The notes beneath the pieces are model-generated. The model saw only the letters and a list, made by a program, of their open reading frames with translations, did not search any database and was not told the origin of the DNA. A stretch of 64,000 bases of DNA from Mantis religiosa. Taxonomy: Eukaryota > Arthropoda > Insecta > Mantodea > Mantidae. The position numbers and the translations under genes are program-made. The DNA lies in the NCBI GenBank assembly GCA_030765055.1, contig CM060953.1, positions 16,611,571-16,675,570 of the forward strand, written 5' to 3'. Shown in pieces: positions 45,251-57,519 of the stretch (position 1 is its first letter; each line of letters begins with the position of its first letter).

Positions 45251-46285
45251 TTTGTACCTTCATTCCCTCCAAGTTTTGAACTCGAATGACGATGTTTCTG
45301 AAAATTCCAAAACATTAAACCGTTTATTCGATAGAAGAGTTTTTGCTTGTTCATTAACCGTAATTTACAGAATTTCTTGCTACTGGAAAAACAAATGAAG
45401 GGGACTTTGTCATAAAGATGATGCGCAAATCAGAGCTATTAATCAATAACGACCTCTCATTTTCTGTAACCATTTGTAATGCGGTGCATGCTCATTGATG
45501 TACATCGTTATGCCTGCCTTATACATATTTAAATATGATTAGAAAAGTTGAACAATTTTAAGTGATTAATTTTTGGGTAATGGATATTGACATTTTAAAA
45601 GAAAATTATGTGTGCACTCAGATGAGTGTTCCTACCCAATCTCGTACAAAATATTCATAAAAGAATACCATATTGGACGAAATTAACATTAACGAGTACT
45701 ATGAGAAGAAAACAATATAGTAGATTTGAAAGATGTAAGATTGTTTAAGAAATTACATTCTATTTGTATGTCTATGACATTGAAAACGAATAAACACTTC
45801 GTATTTAAAAAACGTTTAAGTATTGGAAAATGCAAACATATAATAGAAAATAACTTGGAAGTGGTTAATGCTACACAAAAATGTTTTTACATAACTTTTT
45901 TGTTTCAACAAGATCTACATTTTTTGCGTAGTAAGAGTTTGTCTACCTTTTACAGTTCAGCAGTTATATAAAAGTAATTCAGAAAGAAGACGTCTTCTGA
46001 GGACATTTACAAAAAATTCAAGATATACATTCAATGTGTCATGAATATATTTTAAGCACATGGCATTTTTATTCAGTATGGAAAAAATCAAAACTTTCTG
46101 GAAAGGTTCCATGTAAAGTGTAGTCTCGAGTGAAAATTTGCTTAAAAATATTCATCTACTTTTCGTTTTTGAGTTTTCGTGTCACATGCAGAATTTTTGT
46201 AAAATTGCTTTTTAAATTATACTTCAAAAATTTATATTTTCGCTCAAATGAGGTTATTGGAGGAATGCAGTATTAATTCGATCTG
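45251..46285. other. No gene seen
   Basis: AT-rich sequence, nothing recognised. Confidence 0.5.
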
Positions 46286-46296
46286 TTACGTACATG

Positions 46297-46557
46297 TGTG
46301 TGTGTGTGTATGTGTGTGTAGTGTTTAACGCCCGCTTTTACTACATACGGCACCGCAGACGATGACACTGATGATACATGAGATGAAGATGGAGCACCGG
46401 TGGAATAAGATGGCGGGGGAAACCGGAGGTCCCGGAGAAAACCCGCCCCAACGCCATGTTGTCCACCACAAATCTCACTTTGCGGTCGCCTGGGATCGAA
46501 CCCGGGCCGCCTTGGTGAGAGCCAAGCGGTCTAACCACTGAGCCACGGCGTGGCCTA
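46297..46557 (-). repeat. SINE-B with 11-bp target duplication
   Basis: On the minus strand the head reads GGCCACGCCGTGGCTCAG then GTGGTTAGACC (A box) and CCGGGTTCGATCCCAGG (B box). The body contains GGCGGGTTTTCTCCGGGACC and the 3' end is an (AC)n tail (46297-46320 on plus). TTACGTACATG occurs at 46286-46296 and again at 46558-46568, a perfect target duplication. The single-base register of the head excludes a working tRNA. Confidence 0.93.
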
Positions 46558-46568
46558 TTACGTACATG

Positions 46569-49255
46569 GTTACAGGTTATTTATAATCACAATTTGTTTT
46601 ATACTTATCCAACAGATTCTGGTACATGCTATTCTACATAAAGTCTGAGTCGACACTTTGTGACCAAAAATGTTACGTGAAATGGTGGAGCGATCACTTG
46701 ACCAGACGTTCTCCTTGACTGGCCATTTTGATTAAATTTCAATGTGTTATTAACCAAAGCTAGGTTTAAGTCGATGTTTACTTCAACCTTAACAGCAAGT
46801 AAGTTTCTGTGCCTTTTTTGTGCTTCAATTTCATTATGAACGATGACTTGCTTAATTGTTCTTTCTGTATTACAAAGCTGGGCAACAAACATACCGATTG
46901 AATCTTAAGTAACAAATCAGTTTGCCAATTGCACTACATCGTTTAAGCTATTACATGCAGGCCTTGACTTCTGTATGAGAATATCTCGGAATAGGTACTG
47001 TTACTCCAGAGAGTATAAAATCACACTTTCCGTGGAATATAAAAGCATCAGCCTGGTGCATTTTATAGCACGGGATATATACATAGATGGCCAAGAAGAA
47101 AACAAACTGAAGACAATTGACAATCGAACCAGAGTTATTTTCTTTTGTTTTATAGCTATTTGTGAAATGTAGTAGATGCGTACGTGATAAAATTCAGTCA
47201 AAACTTCTGAATAATCTGTTATATAACGCTACAGATGTGTGTCCTGAAGTTTTTGGGTGCTAAAATCTTCAAACTTCTCTAATTATCTCATTTTTACTTA
47301 CAAGTAATCAAATTTTTCAGCAGCGCAAGCTAAATATTTGTACAAATAGATAAAAACTTAAACCATGCATTACATTAACTAAGAAAATCATTTTTCCAGA
47401 TTGTCACAGATTATGTGCATTTTCCAAAGAGCCTAATCTCACTGTATATGTACAAGATTTTAACATTATGTGATAATAATGTGGTTTTATGTTTAAATAA
47501 CTGAGAGAGTAATTAAAACGCTTGTTTAACACACAACAATAACCAGGAGAAATAAATTAAGTAAATGGGGGTTTGAATTACAAGAATACAGTAGAACATG
47601 GTTTGGAAAGAATTGAGAGGATTCAGGAGAAACTAGGCACCAGGATATTTAGAAATGAGTTGAGATTGGACAAAATAAGACAGCTCAGAAAATTTGGATG
47701 GCCAAATTAAAGATAAAAGGTTAAAGAATGTGTAAACCCCTGAAGGAAAAGAGAGAATAAATATGCAGTGAAAGTAAGGTTATAGTGAAGATTAATGAAG
47801 TACGTGACGAAAATCGATTACTAAGATTAAAATTGTCGAGAAAAGCTGAGAAAGGGAAAAGATGAATAAAAATTGGAAGTAAAACAAACCAGGGCACAGA
47901 AATTAAAAGGAATGAGATAGATTATTGAAAAGATAAGAAGCAAACGTCCATCAATTAATATTGCAGAAAAAGAAAAGAATATCAATTAACATATAATACG
48001 GACACCTTGGATGCATTAAAAATACTTCAAATATCCAGAAGTTTAATAAGTATGTTTATATAAACAAATCAAGTTAATAAATTCAAAAATTAAATTAATG
48101 TCTACAATGATTCGAAATCGAAATTGGGAATATTAAAACTGATAAATAAAAGAAAACGGTTGTTTACATTTATCAATGTAATATCAAGTGAGATTTGATC
48201 CATTTATTATTAAATATTTAGGTAGAGGCCGTCGTAGGAACAACTGATTTGTAGGAAATGGCAAAACACAAATAAACAGATGAAAGTGAGAAAAAAAGTT
48301 GAACAGCAGTAGGAAGAATTTTATGGACTTCACGAAACAGACGAAAGTGGTCAATCAACAGGACAATGGTAAACGTTGACCATAGCTTTGTGAACGTCCA
48401 GAGCGGCCAATACAAGCCATACATTAAGCTGGCACTTATATAAGTGTTAGAATGGAGCTGCTTCTGTACAAGCTGCCAAATATTTAGAAGCTGCCGTCGA
48501 ATACACGAGAGAAGATCCAGTCTGCCGAACACTTTGCATGTTTTCTGGCAGTAACTTACTCCAGAAGCCAGATATCAACTCCACCTGCCTTAAAACATTT
48601 TTCCCCAGGAATACACCGTTATATATTTTGGAAGGGAGCGGGTTTCGTGTGCAGCAGAATTCCAATAAAGGAAATGATTTCCCATACAAGATAGCGTAAG
48701 TCAATCTTCAACTTTTAAATACATTAACTGCTCAGATCGTTCGTTATTCATTTGTTTAGTTTGACAGACTCAGTGTAAAGCCGGTGAGATGTTTCTAGCG
48801 CTTGACCTTGCATTGAACAGAGCTTGTTAACCATTCAGAGGGATACATTAGCCAATCATGCTAAAAGAGGGTGAGGAGGGAACGCGGAACCCCGGGTCAA
48901 AGTCTTAGAAAGTATTCCAAGGCGGTGGTTTTGGAAATAACTTTCTTAAATACATGAATTAGGTAGATATTTCAACAAGTTCTGATACGTATTTGCAATA
49001 AATAGGAAAACAATTGCATTTCATCCAAAAATTCGATACCGAGACTTAATTTTAAATACACGTTTTAATGTCCCAAAATTAATAAGGAATTTTTACAATA
49101 ATGTTGCTTACATGCGCGTACAAAATATGAAAAGTCACATGAAAAGCAACATTTTTATTTCATTTCAGCAAATTTCTTTTATAAGTAAGTTTTTTAAAAC
49201 CGTTTATTCAAATACCACACTTATAGGATATTTTCATGACAAATGAAATTAGTAA
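46569..49255. other. No gene seen
   Basis: AT-rich. At about 47.59-47.71 kb one plus-strand frame (HGLERIERIQEKLGTRIF) faintly resembles non-LTR retrotransposon C-termini, too weak to call. No other recognisable content. Confidence 0.45.
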
Positions 49256-49266
49256 TACTTGCATTA

Positions 49267-49943
49267 CCTCGATACTCTCGATTTTCTATGGTATCGACAT
49301 CGAATGGTATTTCAGAAAATCCGCTCGATACCTTTTCGATATTTCGGTGGTGATTCTGCCAATTATACTTTTATTTTTAAATAAAAAAATGTTATTGTGA
49401 CAAATAGAACATTGCAAAGTCCAAGAAATTGTCAGGAATGTGGTACATGTACAGAAACATTATACAAGAAAATAATCGTGTGTCAACTGTCAGTTAACAG
49501 TTGCCAAGAAGAAATCACTACATATGTCCTGTCACCTCCTCTTTCTGTTGTACTGGATTACTGGAATTGAAAATTCTAAATTGCCAGAACTAAAAAAAGA
49601 ATTAGCCATTAAATATTTGAGTATTCCTCGTGTAACAGTTTTCTCAGAAAAATATTTAGTACAGCAGGACTCATATGTGTCAGAAGAAGCAGACTTGACC
49701 CCTAAAGAGCAAGAGTGGTAGTATTTTTGAACAAAGACTTATAAAAGTAGACTGTTTTGCTTTTAATGTCTAATGTAGGGTTTAAAAATAAATATGCGTA
49801 CCTAATTAATTTTATTGGCATTGCACAGTTCTCGAAGCATTCTATTTTGTGTTGAAACTAGAAGAAATGGTGGCTTTAGTATCGAGGTACGAGTATCGTG
49901 GAAAATAAGGTATATCGGTATCGAGAATCGACCCATGCCTAAA
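49267..49943 (+). mobile_element. hAT-type transposon relic (short)
   Basis: The segment is bounded by stretches rich in TCGATAC/GTATCGA words (49272-49345 and 49880-49937). The right end, read backwards, gives GGCATGGGTCGATTCTCG, like many insect hAT ends. In between, 49560-49740 encodes the hAT dimerisation region: LPELKKELAIKYLSIPRVTV then FSEKYL and LTPKEQEW. In active hATs the pattern is LA.KYL.IP.TSV.SER.FS...LSP; here the Ser-Glu-Arg core has decayed. No catalytic region is present. Confidence 0.65.
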
Positions 49944-50624
49944 TGAAATGGATATCTAGGAATAATTTAAAATAACCTCTGAATATAACGATTTTTATAT
50001 GTTCTTTGTTATTGCTTTGAATTTTCCAGTACTTATAAATTTATAAATTAGGAAGTCGTTACTCATTTTTTCTTGTAGTACTACGAAGAGAATGGAATAT
50101 CAAAATATCTGACTATCACGTAAGTCTAACATACTATAAGGAAACATGTAACGAAACAATTGTTGGAATTCAATTTTGATAAAAACGTCTAGTCACATTT
50201 GTCCAGTTTGTATATCCGTATTTCCTATCTGCCATAACCTTTACCTCCATCGATAAGTCTTGCCCCTGTCGTAAACAGGAACCGTATGTACAACTGACAT
50301 TGGACATGGATAAACGCTGCAGTTCGATTTCATATCACGTCATTTTTACCTGTTTACAAGCATTTCCATCATTCCACTTTTCTTGTTTTGTTGTGCATGT
50401 CTATTGTTTGGCATCGTTTATCTGTCAGCAATTGTTTTGTTTTCTGTACGAGGTGTCATTCTCCTGAAACAGCGGTTCTCATTTCATTATCAAAACCACC
50501 CGCTCAAGACAACACGTGAAACAAACGTTCGTAATTACCAGAGCCCGGGTTTGCAAGTACAGTCAAATGGTGAAATAAGTAAATAAATAAACACGAAAAT
50601 TGAAACAAATAAGCAAATAAAAAT
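49944..50624. other. No gene seen
   Basis: AT-rich. A word GACTATCACGTAAGTCTAA at about 50.11 kb recalls the 136-bp unit but is too short to assign. Confidence 0.45.
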
Positions 50625-50639
50625 AAATGTGTACCTTAC

Positions 50640-51240
50640 TCAAGCTTGTTACAGTACACCAGAGAGTTATCTTGATATTTTCTTGAGGGGTGCTCCTATG
50701 TTTTTTAATGAAGAACTTTTATACTGTGAAAAGGATCTCTCAACGTCATAAAACGTTACTGGAACATGTGAAAAGCACTACAGTTCTTTTTAGAATGAAT
50801 TTATCTTATATACGTTTCTGTACCAGAAATTTTTGAAGAAATGTTATACAGTGTTTCGTAACCAGAAGTTTTCTTTAGAACATGAGTTTATCAAAGGCAG
50901 TTTTAACAATACCGTGACATTCCCGAAGACAATATTACTGAATTTTTATCTATAAAAAAAAAACTGAATGCTCCAAGGTATATTTTTCCAGCTTCCAACC
51001 GTGTTATAGTAGCAGGTATTTTGGAGAAGCGCTTATGGAGGTACTTTATCTTATCTTGGCTGCCAATATTAGCAACACATTCTTGTGCTGTGGCGATGTA
51101 GCTTGTATCTTTTACATCTAAGGATGATAGCAATGCTTTTACTTCATTGAAATGTTCTGCGTAGTATGACACAGCCTTTAACCAAGAACCCGATCGAGTT
51201 ATAACTGGCTGAGGAGGTAAAGACAAATTTGGAAGGACTT
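50640..51240 (-). pseudogene. hAT-derived (CGBP1-like) transposase fragment
   Basis: Minus strand, 51240-50990: LPPQPVITRSGSWLKAVSYY then EHFNEVKALLSSLD and KYLHKRFSKIPATITRLE. This pattern (PP.PV.TRWG.W..A..YY...F) is typical of hAT-like proteins widespread in insects and related to CGG-binding protein 1. After a gap with stops, 50765-50690 gives VTFYDVERSFSQYKS, the hAT dimerisation signature (DVERSFS.YK). The Trp of TRWG is lost (TRSG). The intervening residues and the N-terminal zinc finger are not readable, so this is a dead copy. It is unrelated in sequence to the hAT relic 1 kb upstream. Confidence 0.7.
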
Positions 51241-51244
51241 CATG

Positions 51245-51474
51245 ACAGAACTCTAAACGGCGACAGTAAAGGAGCCGGGGTTCGATTCCACTCATGGGGT
51301 ATAGGGCCGGTGCCCACTGAGCATCGTAAGTAAAGTGAGGTGCTTACGCTAAGTAAGCGGCTCTGGTCACGAAAACCAACGTTCCGGCTGGGGAATGCCG
51401 AGCTGCTGACCAGATCTCCTCCCCGTATCAGTTGAATGATCGCCCACCTCTACCTTGGGTGGGCTGAGGAGCAA
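51245..51474 (+). repeat. Possible SINE or LINE-associated repeat with a B-box-like word
   Basis: GGGGTTCGATTCCACTCATG (51277 on) matches a pol III B box. No A box precedes it. The following GC-balanced sequence (GGGCCGGTGCCCACTGAGCA) differs from SINE-A, -B and -C. Confidence 0.4.
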
Positions 51475-52925
51475 TCGAGGCAGCCAATTCTTATTGCAAT
51501 AAATGGGGTTTGAAAGTGAATGAAAACAAAACAAAGATTATGGTCTTCAATAAAAGGATACAGGTTGTGTAAGGATGAGAAATGGGAGTTTAATAGAAGA
51601 GAAATAGAGGCAGTAAGGGGATTTGATTATTTGGGGACAAGGTTGAGTTCAGATGGCAGCTGGAAAGAACAAAAAAAAATGATGTCTGTAGCAAAAGGTA
51701 AAATGGCCATGAGAGTGATAAGATCATGCTACAGTAAGCTGCCAGATATAAATGTCAAATGGTTGGAGAGGATCTATACGGCAGTAGTAGAAAATAGAAT
51801 GTTACATGGATCAGAGGTTTGGGGAATAGATGAGCCTTGGAGAGAGACTGATAGAGTGCATAGATCCTTTTGTAAATACATATTGGAATTACCAATAGCA
51901 TCACCTAATGGGGTAGCACAACTGGAACTAGGCAGGCATTTTACTAAAATTAAAATCTTTTCAAGGGCAATGAAATATTTATACAGAATCACTAACTTGG
52001 AAGATGGCAATATAATGAAAGAATATTTTCATATTCAAAAGAGAAGTAACTGGGGAGGGTCTTGGGCACATAAAATGTATGACTTGTTGAAGCAGATAGG
52101 TATGGGTCATTCTTGGATAAATGCAGAGTGTGGGTATAGAGGCTTCTGGAAAGAAGTTAAGCTAAGATTAGAAGATATTAGACAAGACATTTTCGCCAAT
52201 ACAAGTTACAAAAGCTCACTGAGATTATATAGAGAAATAAAAACAACCTGAGGAAGGAAGGATATATAAATATATGTGGTAAGTTAGAGCGAGAAGGTTT
52301 TGCTTGGGCGAGAACAGGAATGAGAAACTTGAAAGATATAGGTCAAGAGAGGGAGCTAGATAATATTCCATTGTGTGAAGAGAATGCAGAATTCCATTGT
52401 GTATTAAATTGTAGTCTAACAAAGATATGGAGAGAGCAGGCTTGGCTACGTAAATGGGACAATTTGGGGGGGTTAAATAGTAATTAGAAAAATGTTATCA
52501 GTACTAGGGAAAAGGAACAGGAGAAATATAGGGAATTATTTAGGGAAAGTTAGAGATGGCTAAGAAAAATTAAGAGAAAAATGTAGAGTGGGATAGGTGA
52601 AAAGGCAGAAAGTGTAAAAAGGAGTAGAGGGCCTCCAATTCACAAAAACCTAGGGTTAGGTGTATGGGGACCGAATTACTATTCAATGGTGGGAAACATG
52701 ATAGGAATTTCAGGATTTAGGAATATATGGCATATTTCAGTATGGATTTTATAATTGTAATCTTGATTTTGTATTTCCATTTGTTGATTTAAAAGGAAAG
52801 ATGAGAAAATAAATTACAAAAATTACTAAAGAATTACCTTGCGTAAGTGGGCGTGAGGCTGGCAGTCGGGTTGGTAGGCCTTGTCCTTCTAGGGCTGTCA
52901 AGCCAGTGTTTATTTATTATTTTAA
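51475..52925 (+). pseudogene. Non-LTR retrotransposon, C-terminal part of ORF2 and 3' UTR
   Basis: The reading begins at EAANSYCNKWGLKVNENKTK, the region just after the RT catalytic palm. It shifts frame near 51.56 kb. An open frame of 243 codons (to 52251) then holds VRGFDYLGTRLSSDGSWKE, WLERIYTAVVENRMLHGSEV and VHRSFCKYILELPIASPNG, the usual thumb and connector. After another frameshift, NICGKLEREGFAWARTGMRN and LCEENAEFHCVLNC give the C-terminal Cys/His-type end. A 3' non-coding part follows, with GGCCTTGTCCTTCTAGGGCT near 52.88 kb, resembling the 3' ends of several insect LINEs. The 5' part is missing. It is distinct from the LINE at 2.3-3.5 kb. Confidence 0.85.
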
Positions 52926-55075
52926 TCGGCAACTGCATGATATCTTACAAACATACGCTAGGGACAAGAATATCCACGTTTTGATATCGGTTCCTAATCT
53001 TTCACCGAGACAATGTAAACTCTCTGAAGATAAAATGATTGCAAGGAGTGAAAATGTACTTTTAATTTAATATAATTCCGATAAAATAAGCTATTTTAAT
53101 TAAAAAGCATAAAATAAGCAAGCAAAGACCGTATTTCAGTGTTTTGCTTAGAAATCCGGGCTCTAGTAATACTATTACAGAACCACAGACTCTCTAACCA
53201 AAAGCAATGCAGGCGGCTCTGACTTGAGAAACAAATGATGGTGTTTATCGCTCTGAAAACATTTGGTTAGGTTGCCGTTGGTTTCATCAACTTTTAAGTC
53301 TCTTTGCTATTTGCAGTAGGTTATTGAAGTATTCATTTACTGCAGCCAAATATTCTATGTCATAACTACATCGCAAATGTATGCCCAAGGCCCTATAAAC
53401 CCAAATAACAGTTTTAGAAGAACTTGCGTCTGGAATATGGTTGAGATATGGTATTCAAAGGCAGATACTTATGCACTGATTGAATAAAAATATTGTGTTA
53501 CATTTATTTACTTATCTTTTACATAAGCTCTGATTAAATCAAATAAATGTGAAGTATGCAGAAAGTATTCCACATTTTATGGGAATATACTAAAAATACG
53601 GCGCTTCAAACAAGATTTTAGAGACATTTGTGTTCGAACTGTTCTCTAAAAATGTCTTTTTCAATTTAAGAAGCATATTTCCGTTAGATTCTAACGTTTA
53701 GTTTCCGAATTTTTGTATTTACTATGGACAAGCGATAGAAAGTGTAAAACTTTGTCAGTGCAGAAGAAGAAGCACAAGAGGAACAATTATTTAAGTGAAC
53801 ATCACGAGCTGTAGAGCAAGAGAATCTGGAAATCGGCATGTTAGGGAAGAAATTTAGAAGACGGTAAGTGCTTAAGGAAGTAATAGACCCAGAGTGCAGG
53901 AGGGGGCTTCAAGATGTTTGCTCATCCCCTGAGTATGTCGAAAGATCGACGGTGAAAAAGCAATATGAAGCTGCCAACAGCCAGAAGACGAATGTAAGAG
54001 CCAAGATGGGCTAGTGACGGAGGTTGGGGGAGGTTCAAAGTGAAGAAGAAGATCGGGAAAACGGAAAATGCAAACTTGACGGTGACCAGAGATTTCACCT
54101 GCACGATTCGAACCCCGGCTCTTGAAATTGTTATTGAAAATGTGATTGTCTTTTCCAAATTAGCAAATTAAAAAAGAAATTTTAAGTAATATATTAAAAT
54201 AATCCCAACAAAAGTATCCTTACAGTTCAAACATCTTAATTTTTAAAATTTCTGCTATTGACTGCTAAAACTAATAAATTTATGACGAAATAATGAGAAA
54301 GATAAACATTTGTCATATGTTATGACCAATGCCATGAGGTAAGCTAAGCCAGTAAAATGCACGGAAACAGTGCACAAAAATAAACAACGACCATGTGAGA
54401 AACGGACAGAAGTGAAAAAAACGAAACAAAAATAAACAATGAAATGAACTACCATCGTAGCAAAACCAAACACAGAGAAGAAAACGTTTCATCAAAATGA
54501 AATAAAAACGAAGAACCCACTTTAAGAAATATATCAAAAAGGGAAAGAACTGAGAAAGTAAAAGAAGCGACCACAGGAGAGTGGTAGTAAGGGGGGGAGT
54601 GAAATTGGATAAGAAACACTGGAGCAGCCAAGTTTTCGAAAAAAAGAAGGCAGTAGCAGCCGAGAGGCAAGACAAATGAAATATGAATAGGCAAACATTG
54701 GAATGGCATTTTTCAGTTTGATTTAGTTGTCTGTAGTGAAGCACGGGATAAGAATTTGTTTCCATGGCGACAGTCCGCTGCTAATATTTGCTCAGACATC
54801 TCATAGCTATACAGGGTGTTTCAACATCTCCTCAAAGCACAGTCCATGTTTTAAAAGATAAGTATGTAGTTGTGAGGAAATGGAGGTAATAAATGTTGAT
54901 TTATTTTAGTAGGAAGGTAACAACTGCTCCAAGTTGCGCTTGTTTCGATTGTGGTTACATTTTATTATACTCTTTTACAAAATTTAATGTAACTAAACCC
55001 TTCCCCACTCGACTCGAAAATACAAGTTTCTTAATTTTCTTTATTTGCAAGAACCAACCAGAAGGCACTCTCTCA
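52926..55075. other. No gene seen; possible SINE remnant at 53.99-54.13 kb
   Basis: AT-rich. CCTGCACGATTCGAACCCCG (54101 on) is a reverse B-box-like word preceded by GC-balanced sequence, suggesting a truncated tRNA-derived SINE on the minus strand. The minus frames at 54.2-54.77 kb are Phe/Leu-rich because of base composition. ACAGGGTGTTTCAACATC at 54.81 kb looks like a transposon end without a partner. Confidence 0.4.
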
Positions 55076-55076
55076 T

Positions 55077-55077
<1 letters not shown>

Positions 55078-55156
<79 letters not shown>
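55078..55156. repeat. C run followed by a (TC)n microsatellite
   Basis: Nine C residues followed by about 35 TC repeats. Confidence 0.98.
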
Positions 55157-55159
<3 letters not shown>

Positions 55160-55539
55160 TGGTTAGATAAATTTGGTATTCATACTCAGCACCGGAAAAT
55201 AACCCTAAATTACACTTTACATGAAAGCTTTATGTCACGTTTAAAATTTAAAAAGTGGCTGTACTAACCTTCAATTGTAATTCGGTATTTGTAAAACTTT
55301 TTTAATATTTCTCAGAGACGGCAAGTGCCCGACGTTGAGAAATTAAGTGTGGGTCCAACCATTACACCACCTTTGTTGTTTGCGGCGAGACGAGCAAAAA
55401 ATTCCAAAATTCATGGAACCTCATAACTGACATAAAATCAGAAGTTTAGGGAGTGGGGTCAGGACATGCCTGGTGATTGAAGTTCGCCCCTTTAATCCAG
55501 GAAGCCGACAAGCGACTCCGTGGTATTTTCCATTACGAC

Positions 55540-56135
55540 GATACCTACAGGTATTAAAAAACCGACCCCATTAGTTGCAGGTGGAAGTGGATACCCACTT
55601 ATGCGCGTCTACCCATCCGGGAAGGCTACCGATAACCTCGCTCGGGCCATCCACCTCGGTAGCGTAGATGATAGCGTGTTTGAGGTCCCGAGTTCGAATC
55701 TCGGTCAGGGTGAGTTACCTGGATAAGGTCATTTCCGGGGTTTTCCCTTATCCTTCAATACGAATGTCGGTTAACTGTAAGCTTCATTTGAGTATCATTT
55801 TACCCAATTCATTCACCGTCCGATATGACTTAACGTTGGAGGACCTAAATTAAAAAAAAAAAAAAAATACCCGTCGCTCGGGCCGCCAGTGATCTGGCTT
55901 CTCAGTCTAGTACTGGAGACCTTGAGGTATCTCACAACCCCATCTGCTAGCGAACGAGCCAATATCCATGGGTTTCGGGAAACACTGCCCCACCGAATCC
56001 TAACCATCCGAACAACTACCTTACGGGAGTAACTCAGAAAATTCAACCTGGAGTACTCCTACCCACGCCTGAAGTACCACGAGTGCTAAGCGTTCGCAGC
56101 GCTCACACCACGGCAGTTGGATTGTCTTCCCTACG
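55540..56135 (+). repeat. GC-rich repeat family G, copy 4, split by SINE-A
   Basis: Left part: GTGGAAGTGGATACCCACTT to GATAACCTCGCTCGGGCC. Right part: CTCGGGCCGCCAGTGATCTG through ACCGAATCCTAACCATCCGA to GCTCACACCACGGCAGTTGG. A SINE-A (55649-55873) separates them, so the family G copy was there first. Confidence 0.85.
55649..55873 (+). repeat. SINE-A copy 5, inserted in family G repeat
   Basis: 225 bp: CACCTCGGTAGCGTAGATG (A box), GAGTTCGAATCTCGGTCAG (B box), the SINE-A tail, then 15 or more A residues. The target duplication TCGCTCGGGCC is exact (55638-55648 and 55874-55884). This defines the full SINE-A length and its poly(A) end. The tail is single-copy here. Confidence 0.96.
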
Positions 56136-56460
56136 GAAGTGCGTAGTTACCGTGAGGGATTTCTTTTAGAGCGTTCGAACTCCAGAAATCGAGAGCGTTG
56201 TAAAGTCTGTTTAGTTAACTCATGTGCAGTCGGCCGCTGCCTTTGACGAACCGTTATAATAGTTTTACAACACCGGCCCTCCTCCTCGCAGACCTTTCCG
56301 CAAGGTTGCCACCTTTCTCGATACGTCATGGGTATCGTACGAGGTTTCGTCTAAATAAATTATCTTATGTCTATTACTGCAAAACTTCCTTAGTTTTGAC
56401 GATATATATCGCCAAGCTACAATTCTACTGGATTCCATAATAACCCTTCTCTAATTTAAA
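56136..56460. other. No gene seen
   Basis: Mixed-composition spacer without recognisable motif. Confidence 0.5.
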
Positions 56461-56468
56461 GTGCGGTG

Positions 56469-56696
56469 TTAGAAACCCAGCTCCTTTAGGAGACTGCGCA
56501 AAGTGCAGTGTCCATAAGGAAAATTATAAATTTCTTGCAAATGAGCAACCAATTCGTCTAAAGTGGGCACTCTCTCTATTGCATAGAATCTATAAATTTC
56601 TCCAAGAATTAAATCGCATATGAGATTATCTACTTCCGAGAAACGTTTCCTTTTGTTTTCACACTTGATCGGCGTCTTTGGTATTCCTTTCGTCAC
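56469..56696 (-). pseudogene. N-terminal fragment of a Tc1/mariner-superfamily transposase
   Basis: Minus-strand frame: NKRKRFSEVDNLICDLILG then EIYRFYAIERVPTLDELVAH and NFPYGHCTLRSLLKELGF. The pattern (a basic linker, D.F....R..I..FY....PTL..L...L....F..G...LR..LK..GF) is the second DNA-binding half of the same arthropod transposase group as the relic at 18.6-19.3 kb. It stops right after KELGF, and the catalytic domain is not found nearby. The upstream MTKGIPKTPI peptide comes from the duplicated sequence that follows. Confidence 0.6.
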
Positions 56697-57519
56697 AATA
56701 TTTCTTACTGTATTTCTCTGAATACCCAGAATTTATCACCATTGCATGACCCCTAACCAAGATTATTTTTCAGCACATTTATATGTGTTCAAAACAAGCG
56801 CTTGAATTTGCTTAGAAACAGTTCCCGTTATAACTTTGTTTTTGAAGCTTTTCCAGAAATATAACTCGACTCAGTTATTCACACTATTGTCTTCACTTTG
56901 ATTATTTTCACTTGACTGAAATTTATCTACTACTTCATTTGCGTTTACCACTGCATTTCCCTCCCATGGTCTCCACATCGTGACACACAACGAATTGCTG
57001 CACGTAATGAAACAGATCAACTGGAAGTAGGAACTTTGATAACTGAGACTCCACGTGGAGTAGACATGTGACTGTCACTTCGAGAAAATCAGCGATCGGC
57101 GTCTTTGGTATTCCTTTCGTCACAATATTTCTTACTGTATTTCTCTGAATACCCAGAATTTATCACCATTGCATGACCCCTAACCAAGATTATTTTTCAG
57201 CACATTTATATGTGTTCAAAACAAGCGCTTGAATTTGCTTAGAAAGTGTTCCCGTTATAACTTTGTTTTTGAAGCTTTTCCAGAAATATAACTCGGCTCA
57301 GTTATTCACACTATTGTCTTCACTTTGATTATTTTCACTTGACTGAAATTTATCTACTACTTCATTTGCGTTTACCACTGCATTTCCCTCCCATGGTCTC
57401 CACATCGTGACACACAACGAATTTCTGCACGTAATGAAACAGATCAACTGGAAGTAGGAACTTTGATAACTGAGACTCCACGTGGAGTAGACATGTGACT
57501 GTCACTTCGAGAAAATCAG
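56667..57519. repeat. 427-bp tandem duplication
   Basis: GATCGGCGTCTTTGGTATTC begins at 56667 and again at 57094. Both copies end in CACTTCGAGAAAATCAG. They are nearly identical (for example GAAACAGTTCCCG versus GAAAGTGTTCCCG, ACTCGACTC versus ACTCGGCTC), so the duplication is recent. The first unit overlaps the 5' end of the transposase fragment above. Confidence 0.95.

Noticed and set aside
47585..47710. Possible non-LTR retrotransposon C-terminus
   Set aside because: Only one short stretch (HGLERIERIQEKLG) is suggestive; no second motif in the expected position.
54255..54765. Phe/Leu-rich minus-strand frames resembling a membrane protein
   Set aside because: Composition is explained by purine-rich plus-strand sequence; no helix boundaries, signal or homologous pattern could be recognised.
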